NCBI GenBank assembly: GCA_913050305.1
Contig: CAJXAS010000093.1
Coordinates: 1 to 7,279, forward strand
Source: an uncultured Polaribacter sp.
Lineage (GTDB): Bacteria; Bacteroidota; Bacteroidia; Flavobacteriales; Flavobacteriaceae
Direction: 5' to 3'
Length of the DNA: 7,279 nucleotides
Shown here: positions 1 through 5,472 of the stretch, piece after piece
Position numbering within the stretch: position 1 is the first letter of the stretch
Layout: every line of letters begins with the position of its first letter
Notes under the pieces: model-generated
What the model was told of the DNA's origin: nothing
What the model saw: the letters and a program-made list of their open reading frames with translations, nothing else
The model's database searches: none
Program-made: the position numbers and the translations under genes

Positions 1-2384
1 TCTAATTCTAACTCTTTTTCTTTTTCTGTTTCTGTTTCTTTGAAACCTAAATCACACCACCTTGTACCATGTGTATTTCCATCCTCATAACTTATATCTT
101 TAAACTTTGCATATTGTTTAAGCCAATTCTGAAAAGTTTTCTTTCTTAGCCATTTCTTATAATCTGTATATTCTTCTATAAAATCTTCAAACAGTTCAGC
201 TTTAGATACTCTTGCTTTTCTTAGCAAGGTGTTTTGGTCATCTTCTGCCCATTCATGAAACTCAAAAGAGGTTGATGTAATAAACTTTCTTGTTTTCAAA
301 TTCTTTAGTTCTGGAGTTGCAAAGCCTAGCCTTAAAAACTTCTGTAGGTTTGAAATCATATAGTTATCAAATCGCAACCACTCATCCGTTGAGAAGTCAT
401 CTAGTAACATTTTACCAAACTCATCAAAAGGAGTATTCTTTGCGTTGTAGTGTTGTGCTAGTTCCAGTTCCCACTTTCTTCTCTCGTGTGAGTTTCCAGA
501 ACCATTGATAGCGTAGTTGGTTGTAATAACTATTTTTGGAGATTGGTAGAAGTCTAATTTAATAGCATCTTTGTTTTTCTTTTCAAGTGTGATACCCTCT
601 GTAATTAAAGAGAATAAACCTTCAAAATCAAATTTCTTTTTAACGTCATCAAACACTAAAACTTGTGTTGATGTTGTTACTACTTGGTAAGCAAATGATT
701 TATTTTTGTCAAAAGATTTACCATCTAAAATAACTACTTTCTTTAAGTTTTTTAAAGCATCTACAATGATCCCTTTTCCAGTTCCTCCTTCTGGATTCTC
801 TGAAATTACTTCATCATTTAAAATTACTGCTGGAGAGTAGCCTTTGTTTTTAAAGCCATGCATTAAGTAGCCTATAGTCGTTTCAAAACTTAGTACATTG
901 TTCTCATTGTTTCCTGAGATTCTTCTGATAAAAGTTTGGTAGTCGTTTTCGTGGTTCTCTACTGTTATAAAGTCTCTGTCTATTACGCTATCCTTCCATA
1001 CATACCCATCTATATTGACGTATTTAATAATGTTTAAACCTTTCTTTGTAACTTCAACAATGCAATTTCTATAATAGCAGTACGCTGCTTCTCTAGTATC
1101 TTGCTTCATAGATACTGAGATGGTATCTAAAATATTTAAATAGTCTTCTTTAAAATATCTAGTGTTTACAGCTAGAAATTCATAAACTTCAAAGAGTTTA
1201 TTTTCTTCTAGTTCCTTTAGTAGTGAGCTTTTTATTTTATCCTCAGTAGTAAAATCTAATAATACACCATCCACTTTAACAAATACAAAAGATTCAGAGC
1301 CTTCTGGATAGAATTTATAATACCCTTTTTGTCTTAAATAGTCTTTTAGTTTTTTTGAGATAACAGTAACCTTACCTTTAGACGAAATAGTCCAAAAGAT
1401 GTCAATAGATTCATTCTCTTTAGCCTCTGTAATTACCGTTTCAATATCACTTTGGTCATAGCCTCTAGACTCTAACTCTTTGGTAATTTTATCCTCAGAA
1501 ACTCCAGACAAATACTGTCTATTTACATAATCTGAAATTTGATTATCCTCAAAATATTTGGTATCAAATGTAGATTTGGTTCTTTTGTAGGCAGATTGGA
1601 TTGCCCTTTGTATTTCTTTCTTTGTAAAGTCTTCCTCTATAAATTTTGTAAAGTGAGTTTCACAAGCATACTCATCGACACCAAATTCAGAGAAAGCACA
1701 TGCGAGTTTAAATATATTAGAGTTTCTTTCTCCAGCTACATTGCCAAAGTTTTTATCAAACCATTTCTCTAATCTTTTTATGATTTCCCCTTTTTCCTTT
1801 AAAGGAACTTTAAAAGGATCAGGGTCATGGTGTAGATATTCTTTAGTATCTATGATTTCTTTAAAAACCTCAGACTCTTTATTAATATAAATATTAGGAT
1901 CAAAAGATTCATAACAAACCCTACTCACATCACTTCCAGAAATATCAAAGTGAGAAGTATCGAAATACTCTTTTAAAGCATCAAAGTATTTTTTATGATT
2001 GTGAGTTTCTGCTGGTATTTTAACCAACACTTTCAACCCATTACCAGAAGGAGATATAAAGCAACAATATACAAATTTGTCTTGTAAAAAACTAGCTTTA
2101 AAATCAATTAAATCTTGCTCATTTTTAAAATCGTCAAAATCTAAACAAACCAATCCAGAATGTTTTATTATCTTTTTTGCTGACCGTTCTCTAAAAGTTC
2201 CAGAGAAGCAAATAGAAGGTAAATTCTTTTTTAGTTCTTGCCTTTTTTGCTTTTCCTTTTCCTTTCGTATCTCTAAAACCTTCTCTTTAGAATCCCCATT
2301 TTTAATCCGTAACAACACATCATCAATTTTTAAATGATATGGTGTATTGGTTTCTTTTATGTTCTTAAAAAGCGTGATTATCAT
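1..2384 (-). CDS. Phage-type primase-helicase (BT4734/VirE-N-like primase + SF3-type helicase), C-terminus cut by window edge
   Basis: The frame is open from an ATG at 2384 to the left edge: 794 codons with no stop, so the C-terminus is missing. Residues about 55-125 look like the BT4734-like/VirE N-terminal primase domain common in Bacteroidota mobile elements: FSGTFRERS near 60-68, an acidic LDFDD at 81-85 that could bind metal, and SPSGNGLK at 111-118. Residues about 200-275 resemble a primase C-terminal helical domain. A P-loop helicase follows, with Walker A NPEGGTGKG at 530-538, Walker B VLVFDDV at 575-581, the sensor-like VITTNYA at 619-625, and HERRKW at 633-638, whose arginines could act as a finger. 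By family knowledge it would make primers and unwind DNA at the phage origin in the cytoplasm. It is the last visible gene of the leftward operon, and its ATG has an A-rich upstream stretch. The helicase assignment is firm; the exact family name is from memory. Confidence 0.88.
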   Translation of the reverse strand, partial: MIITLFKNIKETNTPYHLKIDDVLLRIKNGDSKEKVLEIRKEKEKQKRQELKKNLPSICFSGTFRERSAKKIIKHSGLVCLDFDDFKNEQDLIDFKASFLQDKFVYCCFISPSGNGLKVLVKIPAETHNHKKYFDALKEYFDTSHFDISGSDVSRVCYESFDPNIYINKESEVFKEIIDTKEYLHHDPDPFKVPLKEKGEIIKRLEKWFDKNFGNVAGERNSNIFKLACAFSEFGVDEYACETHFTKFIEEDFTKKEIQRAIQSAYKRTKSTFDTKYFEDNQISDYVNRQYLSGVSEDKITKELESRGYDQSDIETVITEAKENESIDIFWTISSKGKVTVISKKLKDYLRQKGYYKFYPEGSESFVFVKVDGVLLDFTTEDKIKSSLLKELEENKLFEVYEFLAVNTRYFKEDYLNILDTISVSMKQDTREAAYCYYRNCIVEVTKKGLNIIKYVNIDGYVWKDSVIDRDFITVENHENDYQTFIRRISGNNENNVLSFETTIGYLMHGFKNKGYSPAVILNDEVISENPEGGTGKGIIVDALKNLKKVVILDGKSFDKNKSFAYQVVTTSTQVLVFDDVKKKFDFEGLFSLITEGITLEKKNKDAIKLDFYQSPKIVITTNYAINGSGNSHERRKWELELAQHYNAKNTPFDEFGKMLLDDFSTDEWLRFDNYMISNLQKFLRLGFATPELKNLKTRKFITSTSFEFHEWAEDDQNTLLRKARVSKAELFEDFIEEYTDYKKWLRKKTFQNWLKQYAKFKDISYEDGNTHGTRWCDLGFKETETEKEKELEL

Positions 2385-2398
2385 TTTGTCTTTGTTTT

Positions 2399-2590
2399 GC
2401 AACACTTTACTGTTGCGTTAATACACTTTTTTTTTTAAAGTGTTGCGCTTATAAACCCTTATAGTTGTTGACTTTTCAACTCTCAACAACACTTGCAACA
2501 CTTTAAAAAAAAAAATGAAAAACTTTTTTTTTTGTTTTTTTTTTTTTCTAGAAAAATCTAGTTTGATATAAAATGTGTTGAAGTGTTGCG
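2399..2590. repeat. Cluster of GCAACACTT motifs with inverted repeats and A/T runs; candidate origin or operator
   Basis: The non-coding stretch upstream of the primase holds the motif GCAACACTT(T) at 2399-2408 (+), 2437-2446 (-), 2495-2504 (+) and 2581-2589 (-, AAGTGTTGC). There are shorter relatives at 2411-2417, 2487-2494 and 2576-2580. Segments 2427-2446 and 2495-2514 form a perfect 20-bp inverted repeat, because each motif is joined to a ten-base T or A run. 2464-2471 and 2483-2490 form another 8-bp inverted repeat, and CTAGA/TCTAG at 2548-2561 a third. T runs of 10 and 13 lie at 2524-2533 and 2535-2547. Iteron-like repeats plus an AT-rich tract beside a primase-helicase gene fit a replication origin. 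An operator or leader structure controlling the primase is the alternative. The repeats are seen directly; the function is inferred. Confidence 0.6.
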
Positions 2591-2592
2591 TT

Positions 2593-2703
2593 TTACATCT
2601 TATTTAAGATGTTCAAAAACTCCTTATTTGTAATAATATAAATTGACTTTACAGTCTTAAACCAATCTAAAAAATTCTGCATTTTTTCAGTTTTACTTAC
2701 CAT
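2593..2703 (-). CDS. Hypothetical 36-aa peptide
   Basis: A small open frame starts at ATG 2703, directly after a run of A on its own strand, which is a favourable start context in Bacteroidota. It ends with TAA at 2593-2595. The peptide begins MVSKTEKMQNFLDWFK and contains a mixed hydrophobic middle (VKSIYIITNKEFL). It could form one short helix and a strand. No signal peptide, cysteine pair or known motif is visible. It begins 10 bases after the stop of the 45-aa zinc-ribbon peptide and reads with the operon, which is the main support. It may be a real small phage protein or only a chance frame. I do not recognise it. Confidence 0.35.
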   Translation of the reverse strand: MVSKTEKMQNFLDWFKTVKSIYIITNKEFLNILNKM

Positions 2704-2713
2704 TCTTTTTTTT

Positions 2714-2851
2714 TTAGGTTAAAGACTCTTTATAGCATAACTTGCTGCAATATCCAGAAGGAGTATCAATAGGAGATTGACACTCTTCACATTGTCCTTG
2801 ATACTCTTCATTTCTTAAATGATTGTGTAACTCATTGTCAAATGCTTCCAT
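2714..2851 (-). CDS. Small zinc-ribbon peptide (45 aa)
   Basis: The frame starts at ATG 2851 and stops at TAA 2714-2716. The peptide has an acidic, asparagine-rich N-terminal half followed by four cysteines: CEEC at 21-24 and CSKLC at 35-39. The pattern CxxC-N10-CxxxC, with a tyrosine and serine around the second pair (GYCSKLC), is typical of tiny zinc ribbons that are frequent in phage early regions. Zinc binding is inferred from the cysteine spacing. A role in nucleic-acid or protein binding is only a family-level guess. It starts 12 bases after the stop of the 139-aa gene and lies in the same leftward operon. The regular cysteine pattern makes a chance ORF unlikely despite its small size. 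Confidence 0.6.
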   Translation of the reverse strand: MEAFDNELHNHLRNEEYQGQCEECQSPIDTPSGYCSKLCYKESLT

Positions 2852-2863
2852 TGTATAACTGTT

Positions 2864-3283
2864 TTATTTTACGATTAAGGAGTTCTTAGTGTAGCTTACT
2901 TTTGGAATTTCAACTACTTCACCATCCTCTGATCCAACGAGTAAATTTCTTTGAATAGCTAAATAAGCTTGTTTGCTTCTCGCTTCTAATTCCTTCTTTT
3001 GGTTCTCTATTTCTTGCCACTCTTCAATGTGTTTAAAAGAATATCGAATACCACCGTTTCTTTTTTCAAATACGAATCCAGAATCTTTAAAAGTTTTTTC
3101 GGAATATAAATCAGCTTCATTGAAAGCTATTTCTTCAATTTGCTTGATTGCTTCTGAGTAAAGTGCTTGGCACTTCTTTAGGTTTCCATAAGTAGAGAGA
3201 GCAGCAATGTTGCCCTCTTCTACTTCTGTTAGGAGATGCGCAACCTCTTGCTCACGCATCTCATAAAAGATTTCCTTACTCAT
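2864..3283 (-). CDS. Hypothetical phage early protein (139 aa), coupled to the SSB-like gene
   Basis: The start ATG shares one base with the stop of the upstream SSB-like gene (TAATG junction at 3281-3285), so the two are probably translationally coupled. The protein is charged and mostly helical. Residues about 1-55 and 83-113 look like long amphipathic helices (EWQEIENQKKELEARSK), with a possible short coiled coil. The middle contains a glycine/aromatic segment GFVFEKRNGGIRYSF (69-83) that may be a beta hairpin. No catalytic motif, membrane segment or cysteine pair is visible. Similar small helical proteins next to SSB and primase genes occur in flavobacterial phages, but I cannot name a function. 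Position suggests an accessory replication or recombination role, which is inference only. Confidence 0.85.
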   Translation of the reverse strand: MSKEIFYEMREQEVAHLLTEVEEGNIAALSTYGNLKKCQALYSEAIKQIEEIAFNEADLYSEKTFKDSGFVFEKRNGGIRYSFKHIEEWQEIENQKKELEARSKQAYLAIQRNLLVGSEDGEVVEIPKVSYTKNSLIVK

Positions 3284-3954
3284 TAGAAAGGAAGATTTTC
3301 TAAATTTCCAGCTAAGACTGGTTCTTCTTCCTTTACAGATGTTTCTTTCGTAAGATATCCATCCATGTACCCTTCTAATTCTTTTGCCTTAGCTTCTACT
3401 ATTTTAAATTCATAATCCGTTAATGAAGTATTGAATTTAAAATTTGGTGTAGAGTATGCAACCATCCCTTTTTGATGGTCTTCTGCATCTTCAATAGTTA
3501 CCCACTCATCCTTTAGCCTTTTCCAAGCACCTTTTTCTGTGAACTTTGACCATTTAGAAACTGCTGCTCCCTTAAAACAGATGTTTATTAAGTCTCCTTC
3601 TTTAGTTACCGCATAAATTGATTTGTGATAGTTACCACCTCCAGCATTTACTGATTGTTTAATGTCCGCATAGACACCCTTTGCAATCATTCTACCTTTG
3701 AAAGTTTTTACCTCAAACTCTTCTGCACTAATTTGCAAGATTTCATTTGCATAAATGCCAGTTTGGTCAGCATCAGAGAAACCTTTAATCGTGTGATACT
3801 CTTCGAGTACTAAAAAAGTTAATGGAAGTTTTACTTCTACTTTTTGCTTGTTTTCTTTATCGTAGTACGAGAAAGATTTGTTGTTACTTTTCCACTCCAT
3901 GAATTTAGAAGTTGGATTTGTACTCTTTTGTTCAGGTCTGTTTAAGAATCCCAT
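3283..3954 (-). CDS. Probable phage single-stranded DNA-binding protein (223 aa)
   Basis: The start is ATG 3954 with an A-rich upstream stretch. The central region (about residues 40-165) reads as a beta-rich fold with repeated aromatic and basic residues, for example FSYYDKENKQKVEVKLP, GRMIAKGVYADIK and NYHKSIYAV. This matches a family of phage proteins I associate with OB-fold single-strand binding. A glutamate-rich segment (KEEEP at about 208-212) leads into a tail ending ENLPF. SSB proteins typically end in an acidic tail with a final Pro-Phe that recruits partner enzymes, so the tail supports the assignment. The gene overlaps the following 139-aa gene by one base and lies in the primase operon. 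It would coat single-stranded DNA during replication. An alternative is a recombination-associated protein of unknown fold. Confidence 0.62.
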   Translation of the reverse strand: MGFLNRPEQKSTNPTSKFMEWKSNNKSFSYYDKENKQKVEVKLPLTFLVLEEYHTIKGFSDADQTGIYANEILQISAEEFEVKTFKGRMIAKGVYADIKQSVNAGGGNYHKSIYAVTKEGDLINICFKGAAVSKWSKFTEKGAWKRLKDEWVTIEDAEDHQKGMVAYSTPNFKFNTSLTDYEFKIVEAKAKELEGYMDGYLTKETSVKEEEPVLAGNLENLPF

Positions 3955-4015
3955 AATAAAAAATTGTTTTTAATTACGATTGAAATATGTGGCAACCGCA
4001 TCCACGCAATATTTT

Positions 4016-4186
4016 TTACTGTTTCTTTAAGAACTTGTTCAGTATTACTCTTGCATCTTCAATTGCCAGTCCTTTGTTTGCTTTTACTTTTACTGCTTTT
4101 ACTCCTAGAATTAAACGTGCCTCGTTCTTTGCTTTCTCTGAAAGCGTTGGTAAAAGGTTTATTATTTGTTCTTCTAGAGGACTCAT
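4016..4186 (-). CDS. Hypothetical 56-aa helical protein
   Basis: ATG 4186 lies three bases after the TAA of the preceding gene (4190-4192), and the frame ends with TAA 4016-4018. The peptide starts MSPLEEQIINLLPTLSEKA and continues as an alternating charged and hydrophobic chain rich in Ala, Lys, Val and Leu, ending KFLKKQ. It is predicted to be helical and basic towards the C-terminus (VKAVKVKANKG at 29-39). No cysteine pair or membrane segment is visible. The very short gap implies co-translation with the gene before it, and the amino-acid make-up looks like a real protein. A longer reading frame on the same strand in another phase (4059-4247) is rich in Ser, Arg and Lys and looks like a shadow. 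I do not recognise the family. Confidence 0.65.
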   Translation of the reverse strand: MSPLEEQIINLLPTLSEKAKNEARLILGVKAVKVKANKGLAIEDARVILNKFLKKQ

Positions 4187-4189
4187 GGC

Positions 4190-4417
4190 TTAAAATGGTA
4201 ATCGTTCCTTTTCTGTTTCTATAACAGTCATCATTTCTTCGAAGCACTCTAACTCATACTTATACGCTAATGTTAGAAGAACTGTATCTTCTAAATTTGT
4301 ATCACTTTTTTCAAAAGCATTATAAATTATCTTGTTGAATGTTTCCTTTGTTTTGGAATTGGTAGCTAAATTGGTCTTAGCTAAACTTTCCACTAAATTT
4401 CTTTGAATAGTTACCAT
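4190..4417 (-). CDS. Hypothetical 75-aa early protein ending in LPF; first gene of leftward operon
   Basis: I chose ATG 4417, which follows an A-rich stretch as is usual in this group. A longer version from GTG 4456 (88 aa) is possible, because AAGGAG lies eight bases upstream of that GTG. The protein opens MVTIQRNLVESLAKTNL, contains a helical middle (TKETFNKIIYNAFEKS) and closes with an acidic stretch and ERLPF. There is no membrane segment or known motif. It is the first gene after the divergent control region, so it is probably made early. Its LPF end resembles the end of the SSB-like protein in the same operon, which may be coincidence or may mean that both touch the same partner. The function is unknown. 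Confidence 0.65.
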   Translation of the reverse strand: MVTIQRNLVESLAKTNLATNSKTKETFNKIIYNAFEKSDTNLEDTVLLTLAYKYELECFEEMMTVIETEKERLPF

Positions 4418-4540
4418 ATAGTTTTTTTTAACATTTCTAAAAGAACTGCAACCCACCCCTATATCTCCTTCATTATCTTCTCATTTATAGAGACAGATTC
4501 CAACTCTTGTAATTTGTTTTGCTACACTTTTAATAAGTGA

Positions 4541-4560
4541 GCGTTTATTAGAATAAACGC
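4541..4560. promoter_or_regulatory. Perfect inverted repeat, candidate operator
   Basis: GCGTTTATT (4541-4549) and AATAAACGC (4552-4560) are exact reverse complements separated by AG. It lies between the divergent leftward operon and the helix-turn-helix gene, and just downstream of the likely leftward promoter. A dimeric repressor bound here could block leftward transcription. The palindrome is seen directly; the regulator is inferred, with the 112-aa protein as first candidate. Confidence 0.55.
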
Positions 4561-4571
4561 ACAAATTTGTG
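4560..4571. promoter_or_regulatory. Second palindrome CACAAATTTGTG, candidate operator
   Basis: This is a perfect 12-bp palindrome sharing its first base with the 20-bp inverted repeat just before it. Two adjacent, different palindromes in a divergent phage control region are consistent with two binding sites for one or two regulators. It is AT-rich, so chance occurrence cannot be excluded. Confidence 0.35.
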
Positions 4572-4594
4572 TACATTTACTAACAATGTTTCAA

Positions 4595-4625
4595 CAAAAG
4601 TATACTATTAAAACAATACAAACAA
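4595..4625 (-). promoter_or_regulatory. Putative leftward promoter (Bacteroidota TTG / TAnnTTTG type)
   Basis: Read on the minus strand, TACTTTTG (4602-4595) matches the Bacteroidota -7 box TAnnTTTG exactly. A TTG (4625-4623) stands 20 bases upstream as the -33 element. Transcription would start near 4590, giving a leader of about 170 bases before the ATG at 4417 and passing through both palindromes. It is the best promoter candidate for the replication operon. No equally good rightward promoter for the helix-turn-helix gene was found. Confidence 0.5.
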
Positions 4626-4662
4626 ACAAAACGTACTTTTTTTACAAAAAAATTTACTCTAT

Positions 4663-5001
4663 ATGCTTCAAAAAATAATAATAGAACGAAAAAAGTTAGG
4701 ACTTACATGGGATAATTTAGCAGAAGGTCTGCCTATTGCTGGTAATTCATTAAGAACAGCTTTTAAAAGAGGTAAAGTTGACCAAGTATATTTAAACCAT
4801 GTCAAAGATGTAATTGAAAATTACAAAAACGCACAAGGAAACGCACAAGAAGTGCTTTCTAAAGTTGAAGAGAGCTTTATATTAGAAGGATTGGCAGACG
4901 ATGTGATTAAAAATCACATAAAAATGCTACATACTGAACGGTATAATAATTGGTTTGAAGTGCAATGTCAAAAAAGAGTTATTGCAATCTTGAAAGAATA
5001 G
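4663..5001 (+). CDS. Small helix-turn-helix regulator (112 aa), likely phage repressor/Cro-like
   Basis: ATG 4663 follows an A-rich stretch. Residues about 5-45 form a helix-turn-helix of the XRE/Cro type. LGLTWDNLAEGLPI would be the first helix and turn, and GNSLRTAFKRGKV (about 27-39) the recognition helix. The C-terminal half (about 65-112) is helical and charged, with NHIKMLHTERYNNWF near 85-99, and could serve for dimerisation. There is no S24/LexA-type autocleavage domain, so induction by RecA cleavage is not expected from the sequence. The gene stands alone, divergent from the replication operon, with two palindromes between them. This is the classic position for a lysogeny switch regulator. 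It could equally be a Cro-like or an activator protein; DNA binding is well supported, the target is inferred. Confidence 0.8.
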   Translation: MLQKIIIERKKLGLTWDNLAEGLPIAGNSLRTAFKRGKVDQVYLNHVKDVIENYKNAQGNAQEVLSKVEESFILEGLADDVIKNHIKMLHTERYNNWFEVQCQKRVIAILKE

Positions 5002-5101
5002 TATCTATTTCTTTGTCTGTTTTTTTACTTTTTAAGTATTTTATTATTTCTTTATTGTTTCTAATTTCTCTTTTGTAATTCTGGATTCTGTTCTTAGTCA
5101 T
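4979..5101 (-). CDS. Possible 40-aa basic peptide, antisense to the end of the regulator gene
   Basis: The frame runs from ATG 5101 to TAA 4979-4981 on the minus strand and overlaps the last 23 bases of the helix-turn-helix gene. The peptide begins MTKNRIQNYKREIRNNKEI and is very rich in Lys, Asn, Ile and Arg. It would form one basic helix, ending ILSRLQ. It is preceded at a short distance by promoter-like boxes at 5124-5154, which is the strongest support. No cysteine, membrane segment or motif is visible. AT-rich DNA readily produces lysine/asparagine-rich chance frames, so it may not be translated; the transcript might also act as antisense RNA. I do not recognise it. Confidence 0.35.
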   Translation of the reverse strand: MTKNRIQNYKREIRNNKEIIKYLKSKKTDKEIDTILSRLQ

Positions 5102-5123
5102 AGATATATTTTATAGGGGTTGT

Positions 5124-5154
5124 TAAAGATAAAGAATAATTTTCTAAAACGCAA
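5124..5154 (-). promoter_or_regulatory. Putative leftward promoter before the 40-aa ORF
   Basis: On the minus strand TATCTTTA (5131-5124) resembles the TAnnTTTG -7 box with one change at its last base. A TTG (5154-5152) lies 20 bases upstream. The predicted start is only about 15 bases before ATG 5101. The match is suggestive, not decisive, in DNA this AT-rich. Confidence 0.35.
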
Positions 5155-5195
5155 CTAATCATGAAAATAAATAGAACTAAAAAATATTAAGAAAA

Positions 5196-5226
5196 AAGAG
5201 TAAACGTAACGCTTAACGTAACGCTT
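5196..5226 (+). repeat. Left arm repeat: tandem AACGTAACGCTT x2 and left copy of a 26-nt direct repeat
   Basis: AACGTAACGCTT occurs twice with no gap (5203-5214 and 5215-5226). Bases 5196-5221 also match 5491-5516 in the same orientation at 24 of 26 positions. The two copies flank the tRNA-derived core at distances of roughly 140 and 90 bases. Phage integrases and excisionases bind such arm-type repeats around attP, so that is the favoured reading. Confidence 0.55.
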
Positions 5227-5362
5227 TTTTACTTTTTTGTAAAAAAAAAAGAAAACAAGAATTAAAAATAATAATCCGATACCCCCCATAAACACTAGCT
5301 TTAAGCATCTTTTTTAACATTTTAAAATTATTTCTAAAAAAGGGTTTTTTCCAATCGCACGA

Positions 5363-5404
5363 TTCATAACCCTGAGGTCACGGGTTCAAATCCCGTTCTC
5401 GCTA
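5363..5404 (+). other. attP core: 3' half of tRNA-Met(CAT)
   Basis: The stretch matches a tRNA from the anticodon loop to the discriminator base. It comprises the loop TTCATAA with anticodon CAT (5365-5367), the 3' side of the anticodon stem CCCTG (5370-5374), variable loop AGGTC, T stem ACGGG/CCCGT (5380-5384, 5392-5396) around TTCAAAT, and acceptor half TCTCGCT (5397-5403) plus A. The upstream bases (CACGA) cannot pair with CCCTG, and no D arm or 5' acceptor half is present. It is therefore a fragment, not a tRNA gene. Tyrosine integrases commonly use such 3' tRNA segments, keeping the host tRNA whole after insertion. AATCG/CGATT (5353-5364) sits at the left border and may be part of integrase core binding. 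The elongator versus initiator type cannot be decided from this half. Confidence 0.82.
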
Positions 5405-5472
5405 CAAATTAAAATTTTAACCAAGTTGCTTATAGTAAGTGTTTTAAGTGCTAAAACTTAAGACATTTTACT

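Larger units (their letters stand above)
5102..5472. other. Non-coding attachment-site region (putative attP)
   Basis: This 371-base stretch has no convincing gene. From left to right it holds a leftward promoter-like pair (5124-5154), a 12-bp tandem repeat with the left copy of a 26-nt repeat (5196-5226), an AT hairpin (TTTTTTAC 5225-5232 with GTAAAAAA 5239-5246), a low-complexity AT stretch, the tRNA-Met 3' half (5363-5404), and a short leader to the integrase with the inverted pair TTAAGT/ACTTAA around 5443-5460. No matching -7 box for the integrase was found. The arrangement, a core between arm repeats beside the integrase gene, fits a phage attP. Confidence 0.6.

Noticed and set aside
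2077..2337. Plus-strand frames opposite the primase (also at 290-508 and 1539-1772).
   Set aside because: They lie antisense within a long, clearly conserved-looking primase-helicase frame and show Ser/Phe/Cys-rich shadow composition.
2524..2561. CTAGA/TCTAG hairpin beside long T runs as a terminator.
   Set aside because: On the plus strand the T run precedes the hairpin, and on the minus strand the hairpin is followed by A, not T. The orientation is wrong for a terminator in either direction.
3964..4224. Plus-strand frame with a long leucine run suggesting a membrane protein.
   Set aside because: The leucine run is the complement of the lysine/alanine codons of the 56-aa minus-strand gene, so it is a shadow.
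4059..4247. A 62-aa minus-strand frame rich in Ser, Arg and Lys.
   Set aside because: It overlaps two better frames (4190-4417 and 4016-4186) that have tight operon spacing and protein-like composition. It reads as an out-of-phase shadow.
4481..4576. A 31-aa minus-strand frame in the leader of the leftward operon (starts MYTNLCVYSNK).
   Set aside because: It runs through both palindromes, has no good start context and an unremarkable composition. It is most likely a chance frame in the leader, though a leader peptide cannot be excluded.
5225..5246. TTTTTTAC/GTAAAAAA hairpin as a rho-independent terminator for the regulator gene.
   Set aside because: The stem is almost pure A/T, too weak for a terminator, and lies over 220 bases after the regulator's stop.
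5363..5404. A functional tRNA-Met gene.
   Set aside because: There is no D arm, no 5' acceptor half, and the bases before the anticodon loop do not pair with CCCTG. Only the 3' half is present.
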